A DNA stretch of 6,368 nucleotides from JBFWIL01 sp050256015 (GTDB taxonomy: Bacteria; Bacteroidota; Bacteroidia; Bacteroidales; Prolixibacteraceae): contig JBFWIL010000160.1 in the NCBI GenBank assembly GCA_050256015.1, positions 1-6,368 of the forward strand. The letters are read 5' to 3'. The position numbers and the translations under genes are program-made. The notes under the pieces are model-generated. The model was not told the origin of the DNA. It searched no databases and worked only from the letters and a program-made list of their open reading frames with translations. Each line of letters opens with the position of its first letter. Position 1 is the first letter of the stretch. Shown one piece after another: positions 1 through 6,368 of the stretch.

Positions 1-1551
1 AATCAGCACGGTGGTCGGCCGTTCCAGAATATCGCGGGCGGAGAAACTGATTTCCAGTTCATCGGGTAGCTGCAGCTGATCGGTGTATTTCCTGGTGGAG
101 ATGATGATTCCCTCCGGATGCCGGCGAAAAAAAGACTCCAATTCCTCCCGTTTAACGGGGAAAATTTCTTTTTGCAGCAGGAAAGAATAAGCCGGGTTAA
201 ATTTTCCGTAATACCTGACTTCCCGGTTTCTGACCAGCGGAGTACTTTTTACTACAGGGTTTTGCTGGTCTACGGTCGGGAAGGCCAAGAGGAAGAAAAT
301 CAGGGCTGTGGCTGTTCCGCTCCCGGCAATCCACAGCAGGGCCGTCTCTGTTTTCCCTTTTTGCCATTGCAGGAAAGCCAGAAATAACAGCAGGGGAAGG
401 GGAAGGAAGTATAAGCCGGCATAGCTGATTTTTCTCAGGGCCGGATCCAGGTAAAGTCCGGCGGTTACGACCGGAACCAGGATCAGTCCGAAGAGCAGCA
501 GCAAGATCATGGAGGCTTTCAGTTTCATCCGGCCGTTATTGTTTTGCAGGTAACCTGCCAGCAGAATGGCCAGGAAGGGATATGCCGGTACGGTGTAGTT
601 GGGTAGCCTGGTGTGCGAAAGGGCAAAGAAGAGGATGATGGTCAGGGCGGATACCAGGCAGAACAGCACAAGCTCATCTTTGCGTTTGCAGCTGGCACGG
701 TTCAAGGCCTGCGGCAGGAAGGCCGAAAAGGGAAACATCCCCGTCATAACGTACACGAAAGTGATCAGAAACGTACCCCCGTGGCCTTCTTTTCCCCGGG
801 CAAAACGTTCCAGATTATGCTCCAAAAAAAAACCCTCGGTCCATGCGCCAGCGGTTTTTAGGTGAACCAAAATGTACCAGGGCAGGACTATCAGCAGTAC
901 AAGCAGAGCCCCGGAGAAAGGATGCAGCATCCTGATTTCCTGCCAGTGGAATCTCCGGCTGAAGAGCAGAAACAACAGGAAGGCAAGTCCGGGAAGTCCG
1001 ATGGCTACCGGTCCTTTGGTCAGGGTTCCCAGTCCGACAGCCAGGTAGATTCCCCAAATGAAAATCCGCTTTTTTTCCTGCACGGCCGCATAAAAGGACA
1101 TCAGGGCTGCTGAGAGGAAAAAGATCAGGTAAGGATCGGGCACCGCCAGGTGAAACTGGATGCTCAGGTGCACGGAGGCCAGCAGGACTAAAGCGGTTAA
1201 CAGGGCTTGTTCCTTTCCGGCGTAACGGCGCACAAACAGGTAGCTTAGCAGGATGGTCAGAGCTCCGAACAGGGCCGAAAAGAAACGGGCGGCAAAAGGG
1301 TTGACCCCGAACAGGGTGTATGCTCCCATCATGAAAAAATAATGCAGGGGCGGCTTGTCGGTTCTCAGTACCTCATTGAAGGTAGGTATCACCGGATCGC
1401 CTTTGACAAACATTTCACGGGCGCATTCTGCATTTTTTGCTTCATCCAGAATATAGATGCTTGGTCCGCCGATGTTTGAAGCATACAAAAGCAGGGAGAA
1501 CAAAAAGAAAACAAGCGGAAGGAAAGGGTACTGGCTTATTTTTCTGATCAT
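1..1551 (-). CDS. GT39 / ArnT-like polyprenyl-phosphate sugar transferase, C-terminus cut off by window edge
   Basis: This is a multi-pass inner-membrane GT-C glycosyltransferase of the PMT/ArnT class (GT39). Such enzymes move a sugar from undecaprenyl phosphate to an acceptor on the periplasmic face. The frame is open for 517 codons from the ATG at 1551 to the window edge, with no stop, so the C-terminal end is missing. Visible family marks are a first membrane segment at about residues 10-24, followed by a loop with Asp36-Glu37 and Arg45-Glu46 (the DE...ARE motif, probably including the catalytic Asp). Next come TDKPPL at 64-69, a second conserved Asp139, LTKGP at 177-181, FFLEHNLERF at 241-250, and RLPNYTVPAYP at 315-325, where ArnT relatives usually have Lys for Arg315. 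Many hydrophobic stretches fill the rest, and a soluble periplasmic region follows from about residue 425. A stop codon lies in frame upstream with no ATG between, so 1551 is the only good start. The sequence before it is A-rich. The divergent GT2 gene is the likely donor-lipid supplier. Family is sure; sugar and acceptor are unknown (lipid A, glycan or protein). Confidence 0.93.
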   Translation of the reverse strand, partial: MIRKISQYPFLPLVFFLFSLLLYASNIGGPSIYILDEAKNAECAREMFVKGDPVIPTFNEVLRTDKPPLHYFFMMGAYTLFGVNPFAARFFSALFGALTILLSYLFVRRYAGKEQALLTALVLLASVHLSIQFHLAVPDPYLIFFLSAALMSFYAAVQEKKRIFIWGIYLAVGLGTLTKGPVAIGLPGLAFLLFLLFSRRFHWQEIRMLHPFSGALLVLLIVLPWYILVHLKTAGAWTEGFFLEHNLERFARGKEGHGGTFLITFVYVMTGMFPFSAFLPQALNRASCKRKDELVLFCLVSALTIILFFALSHTRLPNYTVPAYPFLAILLAGYLQNNNGRMKLKASMILLLLFGLILVPVVTAGLYLDPALRKISYAGLYFLPLPLLLFLAFLQWQKGKTETALLWIAGSGTATALIFFLLAFPTVDQQNPVVKSTPLVRNREVRYYGKFNPAYSFLLQKEIFPVKREELESFFRRHPEGIIISTRKYTDQLQLPDELEISFSARDILERPTTVLI

Positions 1552-1573
1552 GATCCGTTTTTTGTTTGTTATA

Positions 1574-1581
1574 CAAAGATA
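1574..1581 (-). promoter_or_regulatory. Bacteroidota-type -7 box (TATCTTTG) for the GT39 gene
   Basis: Read on the minus strand, the sequence TATCTTTG matches the Bacteroidota -7 consensus TAnnTTTG exactly. It lies 22 bases before the GT39 start codon, which predicts a short leader of about 15-20 nucleotides. No TTTG is seen at the -33 position, so this rests on one box only. Confidence 0.5.
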
Positions 1582-1603
1582 AACGACTTCGTTTCATTTT
1601 TCG

Positions 1604-1611
1604 TATTTTTG
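1604..1611 (+). promoter_or_regulatory. Bacteroidota-type -7 box (TATTTTTG) facing the GT2 gene
   Basis: TATTTTTG matches TAnnTTTG exactly on the plus strand. It lies 22 bases from the opposite-facing box at 1574-1581. If used, transcription would begin near 1618 and give the GT2 mRNA a leader of about 150 nucleotides, long for this kind of gene. No clear -33 TTTG is present, and the T-rich surroundings make a chance match fairly likely. Confidence 0.35.
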
Positions 1612-1668
1612 ATTTACAGGAAAACTGCCTGTTTCAACAACCAGCTTGTCTGGGATTTTGTAAGCCGG

Positions 1669-1735
1669 CGGAACCTGGCCGGGAAATCCGGATCAGCTCG
1701 CGAAGAATGGGGATTAGGCGCGCATGCAGGTTCCG
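1669..1735 (+). promoter_or_regulatory. GC-rich inverted repeat, possible structured leader RNA of the GT2 gene
   Basis: CGGAACCTG at 1669-1677 is perfectly complementary to CAGGTTCCG at 1727-1735. The 49 bases between can form a small inner hairpin, CCGG-GAAAT-CCGG (1679-1691). They may also form a weak CGCG/CGCG pairing (1699-1702 with 1719-1722). Together this would make a junction-like fold ending 36 bases before the GT2 start codon. The block is GC-rich between AT-rich flanks and has no convincing reading frame. I do not recognise it as a known riboswitch class. It could be a structured leader, a protein-binding site or a coincidence. Confidence 0.3.
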
Positions 1736-1771
1736 GTACGGATTTGCCATTGAAAATTAAAATATATACTA

Positions 1772-2725
1772 ATGGAAAAGGAACTGAGCATGGTGGTTTG
1801 CATCTATAATGAAGAACAGAACATTCTTCCGCTTGGCAGGCAGATACAGAAAGCCCTGGAAGGAATAGACTACGAGGTGATTTATGTGGATGACGGGTCG
1901 AACGACCGGAGCCGGGAGATGATCCGTTCCATAGCCGACAGCCGGTTTGTTCTGGTAGAACTGAAACGTAATTACGGACAGAGTTCCGCGTTGCAGGCGG
2001 GTATTGATCAGGCTTGTGGAACATACGTAGCGCTGATGGATGGCGATTTGCAAAATGATCCGGCCGACATACCCCGTATGCTGAAACTGTGCCGGGAGGA
2101 AGAATGGGATATGGTGGCTGGCGTACGGGCTAACCGGAAAGACGGGGCTTTGCTTCGGAAAATTCCCAGCCGGGTGGCTAATTATCTGATCCGGCGCTTA
2201 ACGGGTACTACGATGCTTGATTTGGGCTGCACGCTGAAGGTGTTTACCCGTGAAGCTATCCGGAGCATACATATTTACGGGGAACTGCACCGTTTTATTC
2301 CCGTTTTGCTGGCTTTTGAAGGTTCGGTACGCCTTACCCAGATAGAGGTAAACCACCGGGCCCGGGAGTTCGGGAAATCAAAATATAATCTGGGGCGTAC
2401 CACGCGGGTGATCAGCGATCTGATCCTGATGGTCTTTTTCGGGAAATATATGCAGCGTCCCATGCATTTTTTTGGTAAGCTGGGAATTGTTACTGCAGGA
2501 ATCGGCGCCGTGATTTTCCTGTATCTGCTGGGATTGAAGATAGCCGGGCAAAATATTTGGGGAAAGCCCATCATGATCCTCGGACTGATCCTGATTTTGA
2601 TGGGCATTCAGTTTCTTACTATCGGCATCCTGACCGAAATCCAGATGCGTACCTATTACGAGTCGCAGCGTAAACCTACATACAATATCCGGCGCATCAG
2701 CCGGAATAGACAGCAGGAAGCATAA
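1772..2725 (+). CDS. GT2 polyprenyl-phosphate sugar synthase (DPM1/GtrB/ArnC-like)
   Basis: This 317-residue enzyme is a family 2 glycosyltransferase with a cytoplasmic GT-A domain and two membrane segments near its C-terminus. The layout is typical of enzymes that transfer a sugar from a nucleotide donor to undecaprenyl phosphate. Visible marks are the N-terminal VVCIYNEE (8-15), the nucleotide-binding VDDGSND (39-45), KRNYGQSSALQAG (65-77), and the metal-binding MDGDLQNDP (89-97, Asp90 and Asp92). Also present are DLGCTLKVF (150-158), HRFIP (173-177) and the basic GKSKYNLGRT (201-210) found in DPM1-like enzymes. Hydrophobic segments lie at about 236-256 and 266-288, and a basic tail follows. 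The length is normal for the family. The ATG at 1772 places YNEE where the family has it, and an A-rich stretch precedes it. The gene is divergent from the GT39 transferase and convergent with the SIMPL gene. The sugar (glucose, mannose, aminoarabinose, galactosamine or other) cannot be told from sequence alone. Confidence 0.95.
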   Translation: MEKELSMVVCIYNEEQNILPLGRQIQKALEGIDYEVIYVDDGSNDRSREMIRSIADSRFVLVELKRNYGQSSALQAGIDQACGTYVALMDGDLQNDPADIPRMLKLCREEEWDMVAGVRANRKDGALLRKIPSRVANYLIRRLTGTTMLDLGCTLKVFTREAIRSIHIYGELHRFIPVLLAFEGSVRLTQIEVNHRAREFGKSKYNLGRTTRVISDLILMVFFGKYMQRPMHFFGKLGIVTAGIGAVIFLYLLGLKIAGQNIWGKPIMILGLILILMGIQFLTIGILTEIQMRTYYESQRKPTYNIRRISRNRQQEA

Positions 2726-2742
2726 TCTGCATTGCGGAAAAG

Positions 2743-2791
2743 GAAGCAGTCCGGTTTCTGTAAACTATAGGGATGAAAGCCGGCCTGTTTC
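2743..2791. terminator. Imperfect 15-bp hairpin at the convergent GT2/SIMPL junction, probable terminator
   Basis: Bases 2743-2758 pair with 2775-2791 in 15 base pairs (one G-U), with one mismatch (2750/2784), one bulged base (2779) and a 16-base loop. The hairpin starts 18 bases after the GT2 stop codon. The SIMPL stop codon (2765-2767) sits in the loop, and the other arm lies in the last SIMPL codons. On the minus strand the stem is followed by CTTTTCC, a short T-run, so it best fits termination of the SIMPL transcript. The plus-strand side has no T-run, so termination of GT2 there is less certain. Confidence 0.45.
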
Positions 2792-3538
2792 AGGGGCCAC
2801 GGCAATGGCAAACCGGGTGACTACCTGATAGTTCAGCCGGAGTTTCCGGAAAGCAATTTCCGGTTCCACCGGAGCAGATTCCTGCAATGCATCTCCAAAG
2901 GCGGTTATCTTGGCATTGCGGGTCATCAGCACGGGGGGATGACTTTCCCGTTCCTGCAATAACAACAGCCGTCCCATCTTTTCTCCTGCAGCTTCCAGCA
3001 GGTACCGTGCTTTTTCCCGGGCGTTTTTTACGGCATTCACCCTGACCTCCCGTTTATGTTCTTCCATATGGCTGTGGTTTACCCGGGCGATATAAGCCTG
3101 TTGTACATCCAGCTCTTCCAGAAGGTTCCACAGGGCAGACAGTTCCCCGGTAGTGGAAACGCGGAACAGATAATCGCGGGATTGCAACACCTCTTTTTTC
3201 TTTCGTCTGACGGTGATGTAATCGGCACCGGCATCGGCCAGGGAAAGCTTCTGCAGTTCAAACCCGTTCTGTTGCAACAGCTGAAACAGCTGTTTTTCCA
3301 GTTTATCCAGATCGGTTTTGTCTCTTCCTTCATAGCGTTCCCGGAGGGTAAACCTTAAATCGATTTGGTCCGGGACAAGCTCTTTTTCGGCTTCTCCTGT
3401 TACTTCAATGTAGGAACCTGATCCCAGCGGACTGCAGACCTGCTGTGCATGTATGCGGCTCTCTGGCAGCAGGCATAAGGTAAAAAGGACGGCCAGCATG
3501 ACCAGTCCTGCTTTTCTTTCTCTTGTTTGTGGTTTCAT
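2765..3538 (-). CDS. Exported SIMPL-domain (DUF541, YggE-like) protein
   Basis: This 257-residue protein has an N-terminal signal peptide: basic residues at 2-9, a hydrophobic core at 11-24 and a likely cleavage after His30-Ala31, before Gln-Gln. There is no lipobox, since Cys22 lies in the hydrophobic core in a poor context. A SIMPL/DUF541 domain follows. It begins with the typical strand YIEVTGEAEKELVPDQIDL (43-61) and ends near the C-terminus with YQVVTRFAIAVA. In between are a Lys/Glu-rich helix and the VNAVKNAREKARYLLEAAGEKMG helix pattern that is characteristic of the family. It probably works in the periplasm or on the outer surface. E. coli YggE has been linked to oxidative-stress tolerance, but the molecular function of the family is not settled. 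The upstream sequence is A-rich, with no clear TAnnTTTG box on this strand. Met14 is a less likely start because it would remove the basic part of the signal peptide. Confidence 0.9.
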   Translation of the reverse strand: MKPQTRERKAGLVMLAVLFTLCLLPESRIHAQQVCSPLGSGSYIEVTGEAEKELVPDQIDLRFTLRERYEGRDKTDLDKLEKQLFQLLQQNGFELQKLSLADAGADYITVRRKKKEVLQSRDYLFRVSTTGELSALWNLLEELDVQQAYIARVNHSHMEEHKREVRVNAVKNAREKARYLLEAAGEKMGRLLLLQERESHPPVLMTRNAKITAFGDALQESAPVEPEIAFRKLRLNYQVVTRFAIAVAPETGRLSSL

Positions 3539-3593
3539 CTGTTTATTTTTTTAATTTAACTAACTGCAATCTGCGTATCACATGTCATCTCTT

Positions 3594-3624
3594 TTTGTTT
3601 TTCCATCTTTTGCTTATAATTTTA
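3594..3624 (+). promoter_or_regulatory. Probable Bacteroidota promoter for the AddB-like gene
   Basis: TTTG at 3594-3597 is followed after 19 bases by TAATTTTA at 3617-3624, which matches TAnnTTTG except for the last base. Element spacing fits the Bacteroidota -33/-7 pattern. The predicted transcript start is near 3631, leaving a leader of about 25 nucleotides before the ATG at 3655. A small hairpin (CCGT at 3627-3630 with ACGG at 3637-3640) would sit at the 5' end of that RNA. The region is AT-rich, so a chance match is possible. Confidence 0.45.
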
Positions 3625-3654
3625 TGCCGTTTAATGACGGTTTATATCCGAACC

Positions 3655-6368
3655 ATGAATCCATTTTTAAAACAGGTGGCCGCTTTCCTGTACCGGGAAT
3701 ATGGCGATAAGCTTCACCGGATGACGGTGGTTTTTCCCGGACGTCGTTCCGGGGTGTTTTTTAATGCCTATCTGAACGATCTGGTTGAGAAACCCCTGCT
3801 GGGACCGGAGGTGATTACCATTCCCGAGTTTATCTCCCGCTTGTCGGGTATACAAATATCGGACCAGATCAGTCTGATCCTGGCTTTACATCGGATTTAC
3901 ACTCGGGAAATGGGTCATGAGGAAGATCTGGATGAGTTTTACTTCTGGGGAGAGATTCTGTTGAACGATTTCAATGATGTGGACAATTATCTGATTGATG
4001 CGGATGATCTGTTCCGTAATATGGCCCGGTTGCGGGAAATTGACAGCCATTTTGATTACCTCAGTTCCGAGCAGCGCAAAGCTGTGGAATTGTTCTGGGG
4101 GAAGCTGGCCCGAACCGGCAGCTCGGCCAACCGGGACCGCTTTTTGAATATTTGGGATAAGCTTGGGTTGGTGTACAGGAAATTCCGGGAAGAACTGCTG
4201 GCGGAGGGGAAAGGGTATGGCGGATTGGTTGCCAGGACGGTGGCGGAGTCCCTGGAACGGGGAGAATCCTTGCCGCTGGACTCTGAACGGTATGTTTTTC
4301 CCGGCTTTAATGCGTTAAATGCTTGCGAGCAACATTTATTCCGCTGGTTGCAGGTTGCCGGACGCGCCGACTTTTTTTGGGATTATGATGTCTGTTTTAC
4401 GGATGATTCCAGGCATGAGGCAGGTTTGTTCCTGCGTGAAAACCTCCGGTGTTTTCCCATGCCGGAAGGATTTGTTCCTGATGCAGAGTCCGCTCCGCTT
4501 AACAGGCGGGTACGTGTGGTGTCGGTATCCGGACAGTTGGGGCAGTCGCAGGTCCTTAGCCTGCCTGACTTTTTCCCGGAAAAAGAAGTGAATGGTTCTT
4601 TCGACGAAGCTGCTCTGGTTCTGTCAGACGAGAGTCTGCTGATACCTGTGGTCTCTGCTGCAGGCTGCCGGGCTGAAAGTATCAACATTACCATGGGGTA
4701 TCCGTTGGAGGATACCCCGGTATTCAGTTTGATCAGTCTGCTTGCCGGACTTTATAAAAATCACCGGGAAATTGAAGGGAAGGATTGGTTTTATCACCGG
4801 CCCGTGCTGGCCCTGCTGAACCATCAGTTGCTCACTTCACCAAAGTCGCGGAGTCTCTCGGCCATGATCAGGAAGCAGAACAAAATCTATGTCTGTGCCG
4901 ACGAGTTCCGGGACGATCCGCTTTTACAACAGGTATTCCGTTATCAGCATAACTGGAGCGACGCGGCCCGCTGGCTGATGGATATCCTCCGGGTTTTAGC
5001 CGTGCAGCTCAGTAAGCTCGAAGAGCGGCCGGTCAGGCTGGAGTCGGAATACCTTTACCAGGTATATCTGGCCGTGCAACGCCTGACGGATTTATTAACG
5101 GGACAGGCGGCTGTGCTGTCTCTTGTCCTGTTTTACCGGCTGCTTTTGCGTTATCTGCAAACCGTTACCATTCCCCTGGAGGGAGAACCCCTGGCAGGAC
5201 TGCAGGTGATGGGCTTGCTTGAAACCCGGACGCTTGATTTCAGGCAGGTGATTTTTTTCTCCGTGAACGAGGGAACGTTGCCCAAAACTTCGGTTTCGCA
5301 TTCTTTTATCCCGTATAATCTGCGCCGGGCATTCGACCTTCCGGCTTTTGAGGAGCGGGATGCCATGTCGGCCTATTATTTTTATCGTTTGCTGCACCGG
5401 GCCGAAGAAGTGGTGCTGGTATACGATGCTGCGGGCGACGGACTGAGCTCCGGGGAAAGGAGCCGGTTTATTCATCAGCTTCAGTACGATTCAAACGTGG
5501 TCCCCGAATTTTTACATTTTGATTTTGATTTCCGCGCAACAACGCCTTTGCCTGTTACTATAAAGGCCACTCCTGCTCACCGGCAGCGTTTGCTGGAAAC
5601 CTACAGCCGGCAGCGGCTCAGTCCGAGTGCGCTGAACACCTATCTGGACTGCCGGCTGAAGTTTTATTTTCAGTATCTGATACGGCTTAAGGAGGCCGAT
5701 GAGGTGCAGGAAGATATTGATCCGCGCCTTTTCGGGAACCTGTTTCATCATGCTGCCGAATTTATTTATTCGGATTTTATGGGGAAAGGACCGGTAAGCC
5801 GGGAAGCCCTCCAGGCTTTGGCTGCCAATCCGAACCGGATCGGGAAGGCCATCCGTGCGGCATTTGCTATGGAATACCTGAAAGATTCGGCCCTGAAAGA
5901 GGTACCCCTGACGGGGAAAAACCTGCTGATAGCCGAAAACCTGCAAAACTATCTGGTGCAGATGCTTCGGAACGACATGCAGTTTACCCCTTTCAGCGTG
6001 CTGGAACTGGAAGGCTGTTTTGAAGCCGATTTTGAGCTTAAGCTGAACGGCCGTATGCATACGGTAAAAATGGGCGGAATCATAGACCGGGTAGACCGGA
6101 CGGAGGAGGGTATCCGCATTGTGGATTACAAGACGGGTAGAAACCTGAGTCTCCGGTTTAAGGATTTTGAAGCATTCTATGATCGTTCGAAAGAACACCG
6201 GCCCAAGGAAATATTTCAGATTCTGATCTATTCGGAAATATACCGGCGGGTGAAGGGAGTGGAGGAACTGCATCCGGCTTTGTACAAGATTGATGATTTT
6301 TTCAGGGGGGATTTCTGCCCGGAGGTAAGGCAAAACGGACATATAACAGGTTATTCCTGTCTGGCCGG
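3655..6368 (+). CDS. AddB-like PD-(D/E)XK nuclease, C-terminus cut off by window edge
   Basis: The frame is open for 904 codons from ATG 3655 to the window end. The protein resembles the AddB/RexB type nuclease subunit that works with a UvrD/AddA-like helicase to resect double-strand breaks for recombination. At the N-terminus, TVVFPGRRSGVFF (24-36) lies where helicases have a Walker A loop, but the GKT is absent, so ATPase activity there is unlikely. The middle part keeps helicase-like late motifs: GLLETRTLDF (520-529), VNEGTLP (537-543), then IPYNLRRAFDLP and the YYFYRLLHRAEEVVLVYD stretch. The nuclease domain shows SPSALNTYLDC ending at Cys666, GNLFHHAAE (694-702, His698), IIDRVD (809-814, Asp811), VDYKTG (823-828, Asp824 and Lys826) and QILIY (855-859). 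All expected catalytic residues are present. Cys666 matches the first of four iron-sulfur cysteines in AddB; the others would lie beyond the window. Probably only some tens of residues are missing. The expected downstream neighbour is a UvrD-type helicase, outside the view. Confidence 0.93.
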   Translation, partial: MNPFLKQVAAFLYREYGDKLHRMTVVFPGRRSGVFFNAYLNDLVEKPLLGPEVITIPEFISRLSGIQISDQISLILALHRIYTREMGHEEDLDEFYFWGEILLNDFNDVDNYLIDADDLFRNMARLREIDSHFDYLSSEQRKAVELFWGKLARTGSSANRDRFLNIWDKLGLVYRKFREELLAEGKGYGGLVARTVAESLERGESLPLDSERYVFPGFNALNACEQHLFRWLQVAGRADFFWDYDVCFTDDSRHEAGLFLRENLRCFPMPEGFVPDAESAPLNRRVRVVSVSGQLGQSQVLSLPDFFPEKEVNGSFDEAALVLSDESLLIPVVSAAGCRAESINITMGYPLEDTPVFSLISLLAGLYKNHREIEGKDWFYHRPVLALLNHQLLTSPKSRSLSAMIRKQNKIYVCADEFRDDPLLQQVFRYQHNWSDAARWLMDILRVLAVQLSKLEERPVRLESEYLYQVYLAVQRLTDLLTGQAAVLSLVLFYRLLLRYLQTVTIPLEGEPLAGLQVMGLLETRTLDFRQVIFFSVNEGTLPKTSVSHSFIPYNLRRAFDLPAFEERDAMSAYYFYRLLHRAEEVVLVYDAAGDGLSSGERSRFIHQLQYDSNVVPEFLHFDFDFRATTPLPVTIKATPAHRQRLLETYSRQRLSPSALNTYLDCRLKFYFQYLIRLKEADEVQEDIDPRLFGNLFHHAAEFIYSDFMGKGPVSREALQALAANPNRIGKAIRAAFAMEYLKDSALKEVPLTGKNLLIAENLQNYLVQMLRNDMQFTPFSVLELEGCFEADFELKLNGRMHTVKMGGIIDRVDRTEEGIRIVDYKTGRNLSLRFKDFEAFYDRSKEHRPKEIFQILIYSEIYRRVKGVEELHPALYKIDDFFRGDFCPEVRQNGHITGYSCLA

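Noticed and set aside
862..1113. Plus-strand open frames at 118-387, 599-865 and 862-1113.
   Set aside because: All lie opposite the GT39 gene, whose motifs (KPPL, LTKGP, EHNLERF) fix the true frame on the minus strand.
1609..1809. A 66-codon plus-strand open frame (TTG start) through the intergenic region into the GT2 gene.
   Set aside because: It has a non-ATG start and no recognisable features. It overlaps the well-supported GT2 start in another frame. The same holds for the 1566-1760 frame.
1614..2024. A 136-codon minus-strand open frame across the GT2 start and the intergenic region.
   Set aside because: It lies opposite strongly conserved GT2 motifs, and its product shows no domain or signal peptide.
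2735..2752. GGAAAAGGAAGCAG, which recalls the GGAAGCAG core of small SRP RNA.
   Set aside because: The rest of the SRP RNA helix is missing, since the upstream side is GT2 coding sequence. The bases are better explained as one arm of the junction hairpin.
5251..5258. Other homopolymers: T7 near 4372 and 5252, A7 near 127, G6 near 2933 and 6305.
   Set aside because: They are shorter, encode normal residues in frame and are within the range expected for these genes.
5512..6342. A 276-codon open frame on the minus strand, opposite the AddB-like gene.
   Set aside because: The plus strand there carries the complete set of PD-(D/E)XK nuclease motifs. The antisense product has no recognisable domain and looks like a by-product of codon composition.

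Overview
The window looks like ordinary chromosomal DNA from a member of the Bacteroidota, probably Bacteroidales. This is inferred from several features. Sequences close to the Bacteroidota promoter consensus (TAnnTTTG, once with an upstream TTTG) lie before genes. Start codons follow A-rich leaders and no clear Shine-Dalgarno sequence is seen. The long nuclease gene has the form I associate with Bacteroidota AddB-like proteins. Base composition is roughly balanced, with heavy use of CGG for arginine. No mobile element, CRISPR array, tRNA or rRNA was seen.

There are four protein genes in two divergent pairs. On the left, a minus-strand gene (1551 down to the window edge, C-terminus missing) encodes a GT39/ArnT-like membrane glycosyltransferase. 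It is divergent from a plus-strand gene (1772-2725) for a GT2 enzyme of the dolichyl-/undecaprenyl-phosphate sugar synthase type. The 220-bp gap between them carries two back-to-back TAnnTTTG boxes and a GC-rich inverted repeat that could fold in the GT2 leader RNA. The likely joint role is two steps of one pathway. The GT2 enzyme would load a sugar onto undecaprenyl phosphate in the cytoplasm. The GT39 enzyme would move that sugar onto an acceptor such as lipid A, a glycan or a protein on the periplasmic side. Sugar and acceptor cannot be read from the sequence.

The GT2 gene converges on a minus-strand gene (2765-3538) for an exported SIMPL-domain (DUF541/YggE-like) protein. An imperfect 15-bp hairpin spans the junction and the SIMPL stop codon, and it may serve as a terminator. 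The SIMPL gene is divergent from a plus-strand gene that starts at 3655 and runs off the right edge. It encodes an AddB-like PD-(D/E)XK nuclease with a degenerate helicase part, the probable nuclease partner of a UvrD/AddA-type helicase in double-strand-break processing.

I found no convincing new system. The most useful leads are the possible structured leader of the GT2 gene, the GT2/GT39 pairing, the nine-base homopolymer inside the GT39 gene and the hairpin at the convergent junction.
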